A DNA stretch of 64,000 nt, taken from Cordilura impudica (Eukaryota > Arthropoda > Insecta > Diptera > Scathophagidae). Positions 21,877 through 33,580 of the stretch are shown here, piece after piece. The first letter of the stretch is position 1. Every line of letters starts with the position of its first letter. The position numbers and the translations under genes are program-made. The DNA lies in the NCBI GenBank assembly GCA_963682025.1, contig OY821518.1, positions 142,204,529 through 142,268,528 on the forward strand. The letters are read 5' to 3'. Below the pieces are notes generated by a model. It ran no database searches and had not been told where the DNA came from. It was given only the letters and a program-made list of their open reading frames with translations.

Positions 21877-22603
21877 GATTCGTTGCCTTTGTATCCAAGA
21901 GCGTCTTTCTTCTGACGATAACAAATGTTTTTTCATTTGAATCGCAGTAAGTGAGATATTCTCTTTGGCCTAAAAAATAATTAAGTGTTAACAAATATTT
22001 TTCGCAACACCAAGTGAATATAAATCTTACTTTATAAAAACCATAAACCATAATCATTCATCCATTCACGTTTTACCATTTTTTCGAATTGTTTAAGACC
22101 ACTTTGAAGTTATGCCTCTAACAGTGCTTCATGAAACGTTTTCGAAGAGACCCGGCCTCTGTTTGCAACGTTATTGTTGCAATTCCCTCTTTTTCGATGT
22201 GAATTTGTCAATAATTGAAAATCTCGTTTGTTCAGCAACTGGCTTAGCACTGCCATCATTTAACAAGTAATCATAATATAAGTAAAACAACATAAAACAA
22301 ATCGCATTGTTTTAGTCTCTGACATTTCTTTATTCTTATATAACGGTACATTTTATTTTTTTTTTATATTTGATATTTTAGAATTTTCTAAAAGGATACA
22401 ACAAAATTATCAATTTTTGTGTTGTTTATTCAATCGTTAAAAATTTTTAGGTTGAAATGTCGTCATACATAAATAAAAATCATAAAATAATGAAAATATT
22501 TTGCTTTTATTATAAAAACTTTTTATACATATAAATAAAAAAATTAAGTAGCATATTCAATTCATTATTTTATATTCAAATAAATAAACAAAAATATTAA
22601 TAA

Positions 22604-22698
22604 CAAGTAAGAAATTATAGTCGGTCTAGACCGACTATACGATATCCATGGTTTAGAGATTATCTCTTCGGTCCAACTAATTCGATATAGAAAATAAT
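22604..22698 (+). repeat. Family R repeat, 5' fragment R6
   Basis: aacaagtaagaaattatag followed by tcggtctagaccga matches the left end of R1. The copy stops near 22698, where MITE-like sequence begins. Confidence 0.7.
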
Positions 22699-22790
22699 CG
22701 CGTATGCCGCGATTAGCATAGTCGATACGTCACGAAATTTTATTCGACAATTTAGCACACTTGATCACGTATGCGACGATTAGACCGCTG
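22699..22790. repeat. Short MITE-like fragment (CGACGATTAGACC family)
   Basis: gcgtatgccgcgattagc (from about 22700) and cgtatgcgacgattagacc (from about 22768) are imperfect direct repeats. They resemble the right end of the MITE at 45369-45586 (gcgacgattagacccc). Confidence 0.4.
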
Positions 22791-23110
22791 TTTTGTGTTC
22801 TTCAACTCCCTTCACAAAATCTCTCCACTGACCTAAGCTTAGAGCAGTTTGCAGTATTTGCCTCCCTTGATAAAAAAACTAAATTATTGATCTTGTACGA
22901 CTCTTACTGTAGTGACAGGATACCAATTCGGGACAAAAATTTGAGGACACATTTTGTTGGCTTATGAAAGGAAATAATCTTTGCAAACACTCCTTAATAG
23001 AAATGACTTGCTTCATTTGCCGCAACTGCTTATTGCTGGCTATATCAGGAACTTTTTTTTTTTTTGTATGTTTTCAAACCAGCCTTGGCTTCAACTTTTC
23101 GCCCCAAATA
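22788..23110 (-). pseudogene. ITm-family transposase relic
   Basis: The minus strand reads MKQVISIKECLQRLFPFI, then FCPELVSCHYSKSRTRS, then a degenerate EANPP/RPIE region and WRDFVKGVEEHKTA. This is the PDL-x-x-CHYSK lineage also seen at 16805-17662. Stops and shifts are frequent. Confidence 0.6.
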
Positions 23111-23389
23111 GTTTGACATCTAAAATTAAATTGCCAACATATTGGTAATTTGTTTTTGTTTGACAGCCGGATTTTTTGTTAGTTTATAAGATGTAATGCA
23201 AACGTAATTAATATTAAATTACGAGATGTCAGTTGAGGCAATTATTTGTTATCAGTTTATATGACATAGTGAAAACCAAGCATTATATGAAAATATTTTT
23301 GTTTTAATTTATTATTCTGTAATTAGTATTCTGTAATTAAGTTGAAATCATAAATAATTGCTTAAAATATATCCTTCATTGTTATTTAG

Positions 23390-23544
23390 GCCTTCTTGGA
23401 CCAATGCAGGCAATACCAATGACCGGTATGCCTGGTGGTATACCTGGTGGTATGCCTGGTGGTATGCCTGGTGGTATACCTGGTATGGGAGTAATGTACC
23501 AACCTGGAAATCCTATGCTACAGATGATGCCACGTTTTCGGTGA
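23390..23544 (+). CDS. Host gene, last coding exon (MPGG repeats)
   Basis: The exon begins after gttatttag and completes the Gly codon split at 18906. It reads [13 protein letters not shown], then five MPGG/IPGG tetrapeptides in tandem (positions about 23428-23487), then [19 protein letters not shown] and TGA at 23542-23544. The tetrapeptide block is coded by repeats of ggtatgcctggt/ggtatacctggt, a 12-bp minisatellite that could change length. The two exons give a 99-residue C-terminal segment with no acidic residue, rich in Met, Gly and Pro and probably disordered. Function is unknown. Read in other frames, the exon gives a meaningless Trp/Tyr-rich string. Confidence 0.75.
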
Positions 23545-25379
23545 TCAGGTCCACAAGGACAGCTGTGTATAACGCCCGTTGTAAACGTGCCTATGCCATC
23601 GGTTATCTATACCGAATAAAAAAAGAAACAAATCACGCTCTGCTATAAAAGCGTTTTCTCTATCCAACCACCAATAACACCTGAGCCAAACTGCAACAAT
23701 ATGTATCATAGAGAGCAACAACGCAAGTAAAAAATTGTAGTTATATCATCATTACTATAATTAGCATCACCACCAATTTAGCATAAACCTTTTTTGAGTA
23801 TGCTGATTAAATGTAAATGTTGCAGGCCAGACCAGACCAGAACAAAAACCATGTCAGCTTTCTACAGATTGGTTTCTTTAATTCTTCTACAACAAGCAAG
23901 TTTTTTAAAACAAACAAATTCTTTTCTTTATGCAATTTTTTTCTTTTAATCTTAATTATCTTTTTTTTTTCATTTATTTTTACGTATTATTTTTCATCTT
24001 TCGTATGGCCATTTTATTTTAAAAAGAAGCCACTATTTATTTTTTTTAAAGGCTGATAACTAATTAGCAACTTAAAGTTTACAAAACACAAAAAAGAAAG
24101 TTATTAAGCGTTAGTCTTACAAATCAAATACAGAAAATGGTAAATATTAATCTAAATAACATATAAACGTTTGCAATATACTACTTCTACTCGTACTACA
24201 TACAATTATTTAATTATAATAAGGATAAGGGTAATTGATATATGCCAAATTTATTACTTATATAACTTACATATGTTATTTGATTGTTATTCTTTAATTT
24301 ACAAATTTCATTTCATTTGGGTGTTGATGCATTACTACATTGAAAGCTAATCGGGGGTTAAAAAGTAATTAGTTTCGATGAAAATCTATTATGAATATTT
24401 GTAAAACAAACACTCTTGCCGTAAATGCAATTTTTATAATTTGACATTTACTTATCAGATGCTGTCACGTCTAAAACAGTTTTACTCATAAAGAAAAATC
24501 GAATTACTCTGTTAACCCCGTTCCTGGTCACAATAATAATCATAATATATACATCATATATATTTTAGTATATACTATTAAATGTAAATATATACATGTG
24601 AAGAGCCTAATTACTAATTAAATCAATTTTTTTTTATATTTATTCATCTTTTAAGTTTACACTAACCCATTTTAAAACCATAAAATCAATCATACTCACT
24701 CTTGTTTTAATCGTTACTCATTGAGTATTCATTTAAATTTATAAATTATTGCTTTATTAGTTTGTTTGCATAAGGAATACAAAGTTTGTTTTATATATAT
24801 TCTTTCTATTTGTTTTTATTTTTAATTGTAAATTTATTTCCTTGCCACCATTTTTTTTATATAAATAAACTTAATGACTATCGTCCAATATTAATTTTAT
24901 TTTGTTTTTTGATATCAACACATAAATCCAAATGTATTTTTGTTTTAATTTAAAGCTTTATACTTTAGATGAGTTAATTTACTAAATATGTGCGAAAATA
25001 ATTTTTAATATTTTAAAACAATTGTATATAAATATCTTACTGAAAATTTGTAGATTCTGCTGTGCCGAATCTTAAATACCCTTTAACTACGTCATAATCC
25101 AATTTATGATTGATCATTAATTTGAGGCGAAACAAAAGAATTTTCGAGTTGAAAATTAAATGTTTTAATTAAATAAATATTTTGAGGCAAGTACTCTAAT
25201 AGTGCATTTACATTAGCAGTGTTTATAAACAATTTCTTGGACATTAACGTTTACATTCGCATTTTTGACATGTACGTTACTTATAATTTGACAATTCATA
25301 AAATATTTGATTCAACGTACCCTACGTTGAACTTTTAATTCAGAGGCCGCCCCTTGAAATGGTGCGTTGAGAATAGTGC
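23545..25379 (+). other. Probable 3'UTR and flank of the host gene
   Basis: AT-rich DNA follows the stop codon. The first AATAAA is at 23615-23620 and others follow downstream. No domain was seen. The true cleavage site cannot be chosen from sequence alone. Confidence 0.4.
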
Positions 25380-26395
25380 AAAATGTATATTGTCAGCTAA
25401 CATTGACGGTTTGGTTGTGAATATTTGTCAGTCTATCTAGAACTTATATAGAGAAGCTAAATCGAGATAAAAAAATCGTGTTAAAAAATTAAAAACTTGA
25501 GTAGGTTCGAAATCGATTAGCCTATCCAACGATTTATGTTTTACTTTTGGCCGATAAGTACTTTTGGAGATAATGGCAAACAATATATCCAAATTTGAAG
25601 CACAGCGAAATGGAATTATTGCAGTGAAATAAAGTTAATTATTGCTTCTTATGGTATTACCTTGTTATTTTTATTCAATCATTATTATGATCTTGAAATG
25701 AAAATAAATTATAAATAAATGACAAATGATCTGAACGTGTAAAAATTAGAGCTGCATTTTGCAAAATAATCAGTTTACAACTAGTTTATTTCAAAAGCTG
25801 GTTATGAAAGCTGTTTTATATGGAAAAGCTGAAAAGTTTATCATCAAAAGACAGTCATATCTAATGTATCCTGTATACGTAAATGGACTATTAGTCTTCC
25901 TTTAAAAGTTTTACAGATTATGGTTATGCCGTATATGTAAATCGTCGTTAGGCGTCTTTAAAAAATTTAATACATTATTTTGCGCATTGGGGCTCTTCTG
26001 ATATGTACTATTCTAATTTGTTTGCTAGTCTCAACAATTATTGATGTCTTGCTAGAAATCGTAGCTTTGCTTTATCTTTTCTTGACTTGCTATACTGTTT
26101 GTCTATATTGTTTGTCATTATCTCCGAAACTACTTATCGGCCAAAGTAAAATGTGTATCGTGGGATAGAATGAGGTTCTAAAAAAAAAAAAAAATATCAC
26201 ATACCGGACGTAAGCAAGTTTTTCATTTTGAACACGATTTTTTCTTTATCTAGATTTAGTTTATCTCGAAACTTATAATCTATATAAGTTCTAAATACAT
26301 CGACCAATATTCGTAACCAAACTGTCAAGGCTTTCCGACAATATACATTTTGCATTGGTCCGATTAGTAGTTTTGAGATAATATCAAATGACATT
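25380..26395. repeat. Inverted/foldback repeat block
   Basis: 25380-25490 (aatgtatattgtcagc ... aaaaaatcgtgtt) is matched inversely by 26228-26355 (aacacgattttttcttta ... gacaatatacatttt). A second motif (ccgataagtacttttggaga, 25550-25569) occurs inverted at 26115-26135 (tctccgaaactacttatcgg) and again direct at 26360-26385. It is a decayed composite of three related segments. Confidence 0.6.
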
Positions 26396-27859
26396 TCCGG
26401 CTTTAAAGCACCTATTCATCTGAAAGGGGAACGTCGAGGACCAAAAAATGCATACAGACAGTCTCTGAATTAAAATTCTTTAGTTTTTCCAGTAAGATGG
26501 AGCTAATTAATAGACACAGTATAATACCTATATCAGAACTTTGATATTTTACTAAAAATATATTTTCAAAAATAAAAAGTTGAGGGAAAAATTCAACCAG
26601 CGATATTCAAGACATAATTATTGATAATTTGCGGTGAAAAGAGACGTAATTTTCTAAGCAGAGAGACGTTCAAAATAGTATCATATTTTCAATATAAGTG
26701 CAATTTTTTAAAAGACTATTCTTCCAAAGTAAATGAGAAGACAGTGTGTAAATTTTTTTAATTAATTCTGTTAAAGTATAGCATAAGATATATAGTATAC
26801 ATTCTCAAGTAATGCAAATTGAACGAGATGTCAATGCAAAGTGTTTGCTGGGTAATGACATCCTCACTTACAGTAAAGGGCACACAAATTCGTATCCATT
26901 AAAAGGAAACATTTCTAAAGACAAAAACATAGAAAAGCTTTTCTAAATAGTCCAAATTCATAATGAGTTTCATCTTCATATAAATAAACAAAATCAGTAT
27001 GATAATCTACAAGTTATGAGTAAAACTGTAAAGAGATCATTATTAAAATCTATACAATAATGATACTGTTCAACAACGTTGTTACTGTTTGAATTGTTTG
27101 TCAAGTGAAATTGCCTTTAATTGTCCAATTTTTTTTTTTTAGAAAATCTCGACTGAAAATGCGATTATTTATTTAATTTTTTTATTTGAGGCTTTTGCTG
27201 TTAAAATTATTTTCCTAACCACTTCCTGAACAGTTTCATATACTCATTGAGCAAAATCGATTTATTTTAGATCGTCGTAAATGCTGAGTGAAAATCTGAA
27301 GTGACTAATATGTTGTATTTTTGGAACAACTACATTGTTTTCATCAGACGACATAGCGATGAAAATTTTATTCAACTTTACAGGATTAGTTTTCCGTTAA
27401 AAAAAACAAGTTTTTCCCTTAAAACATGTTAAATGATTGCGATACATGAGAGAAGGGTATTTTAGATTTGGTTTGGTGATAGAAAACATATTTAAAATAT
27501 TTATTTATTTTAGACTTTGTAAGAATAAAATTTTCGGTAAATCTGATAACTTTGTATTTTATATAGAAAGCAATTGACATTCGATATAATTGATTTTTAT
27601 ACTGTCATCTCTTGCTCGCACATTTTTAGTAGAATTTGAATTTGGGTTAGTTTTGTTTATGTTATTCTACTTTTTGCTACTGTTTATAACAAGTTGTCCT
27701 TGCAATATTAAATAACTATTAATCGTATTGTTGTTACTAACCAACCAAGCAATAAACCAACCAATTTACCCTCCCACGCCTGTAGATCTTAGCCATAAAC
27801 TAATTTAAACAAAATAGTTAAATAACATTGAAAAACAAATTATTTAACTTGTTACTTAA
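26396..27859. other. AT-rich non-coding stretch
   Basis: No coding motif, repeat boundary or splice structure recognised. Confidence 0.5.
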
Positions 27860-28015
27860 TGTTTTCTTCGTTTTTTTTGTTTGTTTTTTTCTTTCTCCAG
27901 TAAATAGGCAAATTTACACACACAACAGGTTACTACTAAGTCTGCGTTTTGAACGACTTTCTAAAATTGTTGAAATTGTTCTCACTCAATCCTCCTAACT
28001 AAAAACATTAATAAA
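27860..28015 (+). other. Candidate alternative last exon with strong acceptor
   Basis: A long pyrimidine tract ends ttttttctttctccag at 27900. If spliced from the donor at 18906 (phase 1), 27901-27998 stays open for 32 codons (V-NRQIYTHNRLLLSL..., stop TAA 27996-27998), and AATAAA follows at 28010-28015. The encoded peptide does not resemble the Met/Gly-rich tail. The evidence is only the acceptor, the open frame and the poly-A signal. Confidence 0.25.
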
Positions 28016-31000
28016 GCTGTGGATGAGTATATACAATTTTCTTTATTTAACTCTAATTATTAGTTGTCGTGTATGTTAAACTTAAATATTAGTATGAAAC
28101 AAACAAAGCAATGCAAATGTTTCTTAACAGTTTTTAGCCAAAAGCAAAAAAAAAAAAAACTCAATCTTTGCGTGTTCCTAACACCGCTAAATCTACCACG
28201 CTTGTGTTTGATTCCATTTTGTTCGGTATGTTACAATTTAAAACTTTCTATAGAACTAATTTAAAATATTTACTTTTTTTATAGTAAAATTTTAGTTTAA
28301 ATGTTTTATTATTTCTTTTATATAGTTTTTGTATTGATTAAACTTTGCATTTTTGTTTATATATTTAAAATTTAAATATTAAATTTTGAAGACCCTACAA
28401 AAATAATAACAGTTCTTAATTGTAAAGTGTTGACAATAATAATAATTTTTTCATAATTTTTTTGAAATACACTCGGAAAAAACTATCCGAATATCCAATG
28501 TGTGTTTTTGTGTTCATTCGTTTGTGTAATATTCGTTCGTGTACACTTAAAAACTGGCTAAACTACAATAATTCTAGAATAATAAAAAAAAAAAAAACAG
28601 CAAACAATTAAAATTTCTTTAAAAATTAATTTCTATGAAGAAAAAATTTTTTTTTTTTTTGGAATTTAACAATTTGTGTTTTGTTTATAACAATATTATA
28701 TAGCATTTGAATGCTAACGATAACGCACGCAACTTACAAGGTGGCGTTACTGATCGGCAGAAAGTTGCAAATTTTACTATACAATATTGGAATTCTAAAA
28801 TTTTTAGTTTAGCCTTTTCAAGTCCCCGTTCGTTAGTGATTTTTCTTTTGCCTGGAGTGTTTGTTTTCGAATTCAGTAAGTTTTTCATTTTATATTTTTT
28901 CTTTTAACTTTAATTTTCACTACATTAAATTAAGAACAATTTCACTATTGACATTAGTAAACACGGTACCACAGAAAAAGGTAATAAATTCATATTGTAT
29001 TGTATTATTTTTTTATTTTGGGTATTGGAATAAGGTATTTATTGTTGTTATTGGTTTTGGTACGAAATTCTCTTTCTTACACTTTTTTCTTATTCAATTT
29101 CAAGGTAAAACATTTAAAATTAAAACAATTGTTAACTTTCAATGTATGTTGTTACTTCACAGGACGCTTTTTGCTTTACTACTTGAAGTTTTTTCTTTTT
29201 TTTTTTTAGTAAGAAGAATTCTTTCTGAGAACAATTATTTCATAAAATTCATATTTTTATCTCTATCCTAAATTATGATTAAACAAAATTCAATGATTCT
29301 GAAAAGTCTTTGATTCTGGAATCTATCAAATCATGTAATCAAAGGTAATAAATAAACTGAAATGTTTTCACCCACTTTTACTATTAATATTGATTTTCTC
29401 GAACAAATATGCTAAGCAAAATTTTTTAATTTAATTTAACTTCTTTTGTAAGTACAATAATTTAAATTTATATTTAATGTATGTTTGTTTAAATAAATTG
29501 TAATGCTTGATACCATTTTCACAATTTAGTTTCATTCGTACATTTGTTATACGTACAATTTGTATAAACAGTTACGCTCCAGCACATTTTATGTCGTAAC
29601 ATACAACAGTACCTATTATAGATACGCCCTAAAAAAAAATAAATAATACAAAAATAAACAATAAACACCTGCATATTGTTGATTAAAAATAGAATAAGTG
29701 AATGTTAAAACTAAATGTAGAAAAATTGCAAAAAGGCATCTCTTATAATGTAAAAATTCCGAAATATTTATGTAGTAGAAACCATAGGTATGTAACGTTT
29801 TCCATATTTCTTACATACTTCAGAGTATAATCACCCGTGTTCTGATTTTCACATTCACATGAAATAAAATGTTTCAGCGCATTTTCACTTCCACACTTTT
29901 TTCTTGTTTATTTTCGATCAGAAAAACCCAAGTGAAAGTAATATAGAATGTTGATTTTGTCTAATAAATAATTGTTTACGGATGAAAAATAATGTTTTGT
30001 TTCATATACATTTTTAGCAATAGTAATATAATTTTGGAAATATTTTCATAAAAAACCCTTAAAGTTACAATTATTTTCATATAAAAAACTGACATAGAGT
30101 GCATTTTATGTAATGAAATTTTTAATCCGATTATAACAAAAAAAAAACTTTACAATTCATCTTTTTCAAGCAAAAATCATTTTAATTGTCCAATAATTTT
30201 AGCTCGAAATCAGTTATTAAAAACGAGTTAATTGCAGAACATAAGTGATAAAAAAAAATGTGTGCGGATTGAAAACGAGTCAGAAGTTAGAAAATACACG
30301 AACATGGATTTGTTAATAAAACTGTGGCTATTGAACTCACAAGTCTTTATTTCGATATAAGCTTTTTAGTAATCCATTTCTAAAGCTTTGTTAAATTTTC
30401 TAAATTAAGTCGTAGTCTGGTTTTTAGAATCGATATTTTAGACTTAAAAATGAATTAGTAGTTGTGATTAGATATGTTATAACAATAGGTATTAGTAATG
30501 CACATTAGTCAGTAGTCATGCCGTGTACATAAATCAACTTCACAGTTTTAGATTAGCAACTTTAATTCATTTAAAACTATTTCGCTTGTCATGGTCTAAT
30601 AGGTTTTAAATTTAAAATTATGTATAACCACAATCAGTTTTGAAATTGGGCCGTTTAAGAGGTTTTTCTTCACTTTTCTCGCATTAAACGTTTCCTAACA
30701 GTTTATTGGCGGAACAATTTGATTCAATACTAATATTGACATGTTGGTTTCTCATTCTCTAAAATTTAAGATATTTAAGAGAATATGTGAAAATTTACTC
30801 CAAATAAACACCTTCCTTGCAATTGTGTTTGCAGATTCGTTGACAACACAAACATTCGGTACTGTACAAAATTAATATAAAAAGCGATTTCATTAAAAGA
30901 AATAGGATCGTCAGAAACTTAAATTAAAGCAACATTGCAATAAATATTAATATTGTAGAAGTTAACGGTATTCGGACAACATCTCAAAACGAAACTTTTA

Positions 31001-32003
31001 CTGTTTTCCACAATTAATGCCAATAAAAGAATTTGAAAATTTGTAAAACTAGAGCAGGATTTTTCTAGATATTCTAACCTGAAAGTTGAAATAGTCCGTT
31101 TATGCTGCATTTTCAGATGAAATTTATGAAACTCATATCCATTGCGAATTTAGCACTAAAAATTTCACCCTCAGATCGCAGTGGGGATACAATAGTCCAA
31201 TTTTATTTATGCCTGTGTTTTTAACTGCCTACTAGGAATACTGTAACCCGGAATACTGCTTTTCCTACAAAATTTATATCAAACATATGTATGTGGTTGT
31301 AACCTGTAGCCTGTAGCACTAATTGCCATTAAAACTAACGAAAACTCCTTACAAAACATTTTACACAACACTAGTTATTCTAACGATAAAAATTTTAAAA
31401 TTCAGGTTATTATGGTATAACGAAATTAAGACGTACGAGTATGTATATGTATTTGAAAGAAGTATAACTTAATTTTTTTTTTGTTTTTGTATGCTTAACA
31501 AATCAAATTTGGCACGTATTATATTATTTCCATTATCATCTGTTTTACTCGCATTGACCAACAACACTTAAGTAACAAAACATAAAGATATTGTTTGTTT
31601 GGGCTTCATTCAATCAAAATAAAGTAAATATATATATAAATAAACGTACATATGTATTGTTAATTTTATCGCACTTCCTTCTCTCTTGTATAGAACCTAC
31701 ATCTCACTCACAACATTATTATAATTAACTCGTTCCAAATATTTTAAATATAAAACGAAAACGAAAAAAGAAAATATGTGACAAGTGATTGCCATGGGGT
31801 GTTTTGTTTTGCTATTATTTTGTATTATTTAAAATATATTTTTTTTTTTCTAAAAAATTGTAACAAAATTTAATGCTTCTATGGCTTTGCGTGAAATTAA
31901 TGTTGGACTTGAGGCAAAATGTGATATTAAGCATTTTTGTTAGCTGAAAGTACCTCAAAGTGTATTCAGACAGACTCTAGATTATTTGTTAAATGTTTTC
32001 TAC

Positions 32004-32035
<32 letters not shown>

Positions 32036-32669
32036 TTTTTTTTTTGTTAAATAAAGTTATCTATGAAATTACACATGTAGCACTTTTATAGTTTATATTG
32101 GTATGATATATGATTGGCTTGTAAATATCTTAAAAGAATTAAAAATTGTTTTCTTTCTTTTATAATCTCCTTTATCTTATGGCAGTTCTGCGAGAAGATA
32201 AGGTGAAGGTTTCAATTTTTATATTATTTGTAAAATGTGTAGATTGGTTTAGGTTTTTAAAAATATTTTTTTTATTGATTTATGTTTTTAGTATCAAAAC
32301 TTTTGCTTGTTTATCTTCTTTCGTAATAATAATTTCAAAGTTTTTGGATATTTTGTAAAGTTTTATCATTTTAAGTTTTTTTTAAGGGGAAAACAATTTT
32401 GTCATGTTTAAAAAATTAAAAGTTTAAAATTTCAAATAATATTTTATTGTCGTGAGGATAATATTGTGTCCAAATGAAAAGGTGACTTTTCAATTTCAAA
32501 ACGGGATTTTTGATTTGTTTTAGACATCTGTGACAAATTTCATGTCAATATGTTGATTGGTTCAATAATGACGCTGGTTTTTGTAAACAACTGAAAGTGA
32601 ATTTAACAATTTTAACAATGCATGATTTTGTTGAGTTCCATTAAATTTTATTTGTGGAATGAAATTTCT
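28016..32669. other. AT-rich non-coding stretch
   Basis: Poly-T/poly-A runs throughout. A (att)n microsatellite lies at 32009-32034 with a following T-run. Apparent small reading frames have hydrophobic, T-run-derived compositions and no support. Confidence 0.5.
32009..32045. repeat. (ATT)n microsatellite plus T-run
   Basis: About nine att units followed by a poly-T run. Confidence 0.9.
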
Positions 32670-33580
32670 AGTGCAGAAACGTTAATTGCTGTTGCAGAAG
32701 TCCTTCAGCGACAGGCTATGTCGAAAAAATTTGTTTCCAAGAAGTCAAATAAAGCGTTAAAAGCAAATAGCGCCCCGGACAAGAAAAACATTAGCTAATG
32801 AATACCAAGTCAATGAAATCAAAGAATTGGTGATATAAAATCGTCGAATGAATATTAGAGATCTTATTGATACTATTGACATTTAAAAGGGATCAGTCAA
32901 CAACAATTTGAAATATATTTCGAACCTAAAACGCAACAAATCTCGATTGTTTTCAAAAACACAAACTTTTTTTTTTTTTTAAAGTATCCCATTAATATTA
33001 CTGAAAGAATGCTTTCTGACTACGGTTATGATACTTGGATCTGTGCCCACTTCGGCGAAATATATTGCAAAAGTTGAAGCAAGACTGAAAAAATCACTGT
33101 TTTTTTTTAACGAGATGTGGTACATTGTGATTTCTTTCCGCCGAGCCAAACTGAATGTTTACGTGAAGCTATTCGCAAAAAGAGGCCAGAATTATGGACA
33201 GACAATTATTGGTTTTTGTACTTTGAAAATGCTCCGCCTCACACTGCATTGGTTCTTAAAGACTATTTTGTACCAATTATTCTCCTTATTTAGCATCGCG
33301 TGATTTCTGGCTATTCAATTAACTCAAGACCAATCCGGGACATCGTTTTGATTCCATTGAGGAGATAGAAGCCAATCGCTGCTTGCTTTTAAGCTAATAT
33401 AGCAAATCGACTTTTATAATTGTTTTGAGATTGAAAAAAAAGTGCATTATATCGGTGTGAGAATCTTTGTAGGCGATGGCATTGATTCGGAACAATACAT
33501 TAAAATTTTTCAGTTTCTGGCAAGTCACCTTTACTTTCGATTACATTCGATTCGAGGGAAAATAAAGATTGTCAAATTAA
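32670..33580 (+). pseudogene. mariner transposase relic
   Basis: Plus-strand pieces line up with mariner transposase. NRRMNIRDLIDTIDI and KGSVNNNLKYISNLK (about 32838-32930) match the N-terminal DNA-binding half. LREAIRKKRPELWTDNYWF and ENAPPHTALVLKDYFV (about 33160-33270) hold the second catalytic region, where the usual HDNAP motif reads FENAP, so the Asp is changed to Glu. PIRDIVLIPLRR and a KKSALYRC tail follow. Frames change repeatedly and stops are common. Terminal repeats were not identified. Confidence 0.8.

Larger units (their letters stand above)
18907..23389 (+). other. Host gene intron, 4.5 kb, transposon-filled
   Basis: Donor gtaaaac at 18907; acceptor tgttatttag ending at 23389. 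It contains a rosa-like transposon, Tc1 and ITm relics, two family R fragments and a foldback repeat, each listed separately. Confidence 0.7.

Noticed and set aside
23358..23648. Trp/Tyr-rich frame over the host exon ([12 protein letters not shown])
   Set aside because: It is the wrong frame of the MPGG minisatellite and crosses the splice acceptor.
28685..28907. Overlapping small frames on both strands in a slightly GC-richer patch
   Set aside because: No recognisable motif and no splice sites; the frames are mutually exclusive shadows.
28861..32358. Several Phe/Leu/Ile-rich frames that look like membrane proteins
   Set aside because: They arise from T-rich runs; codon composition equals background.
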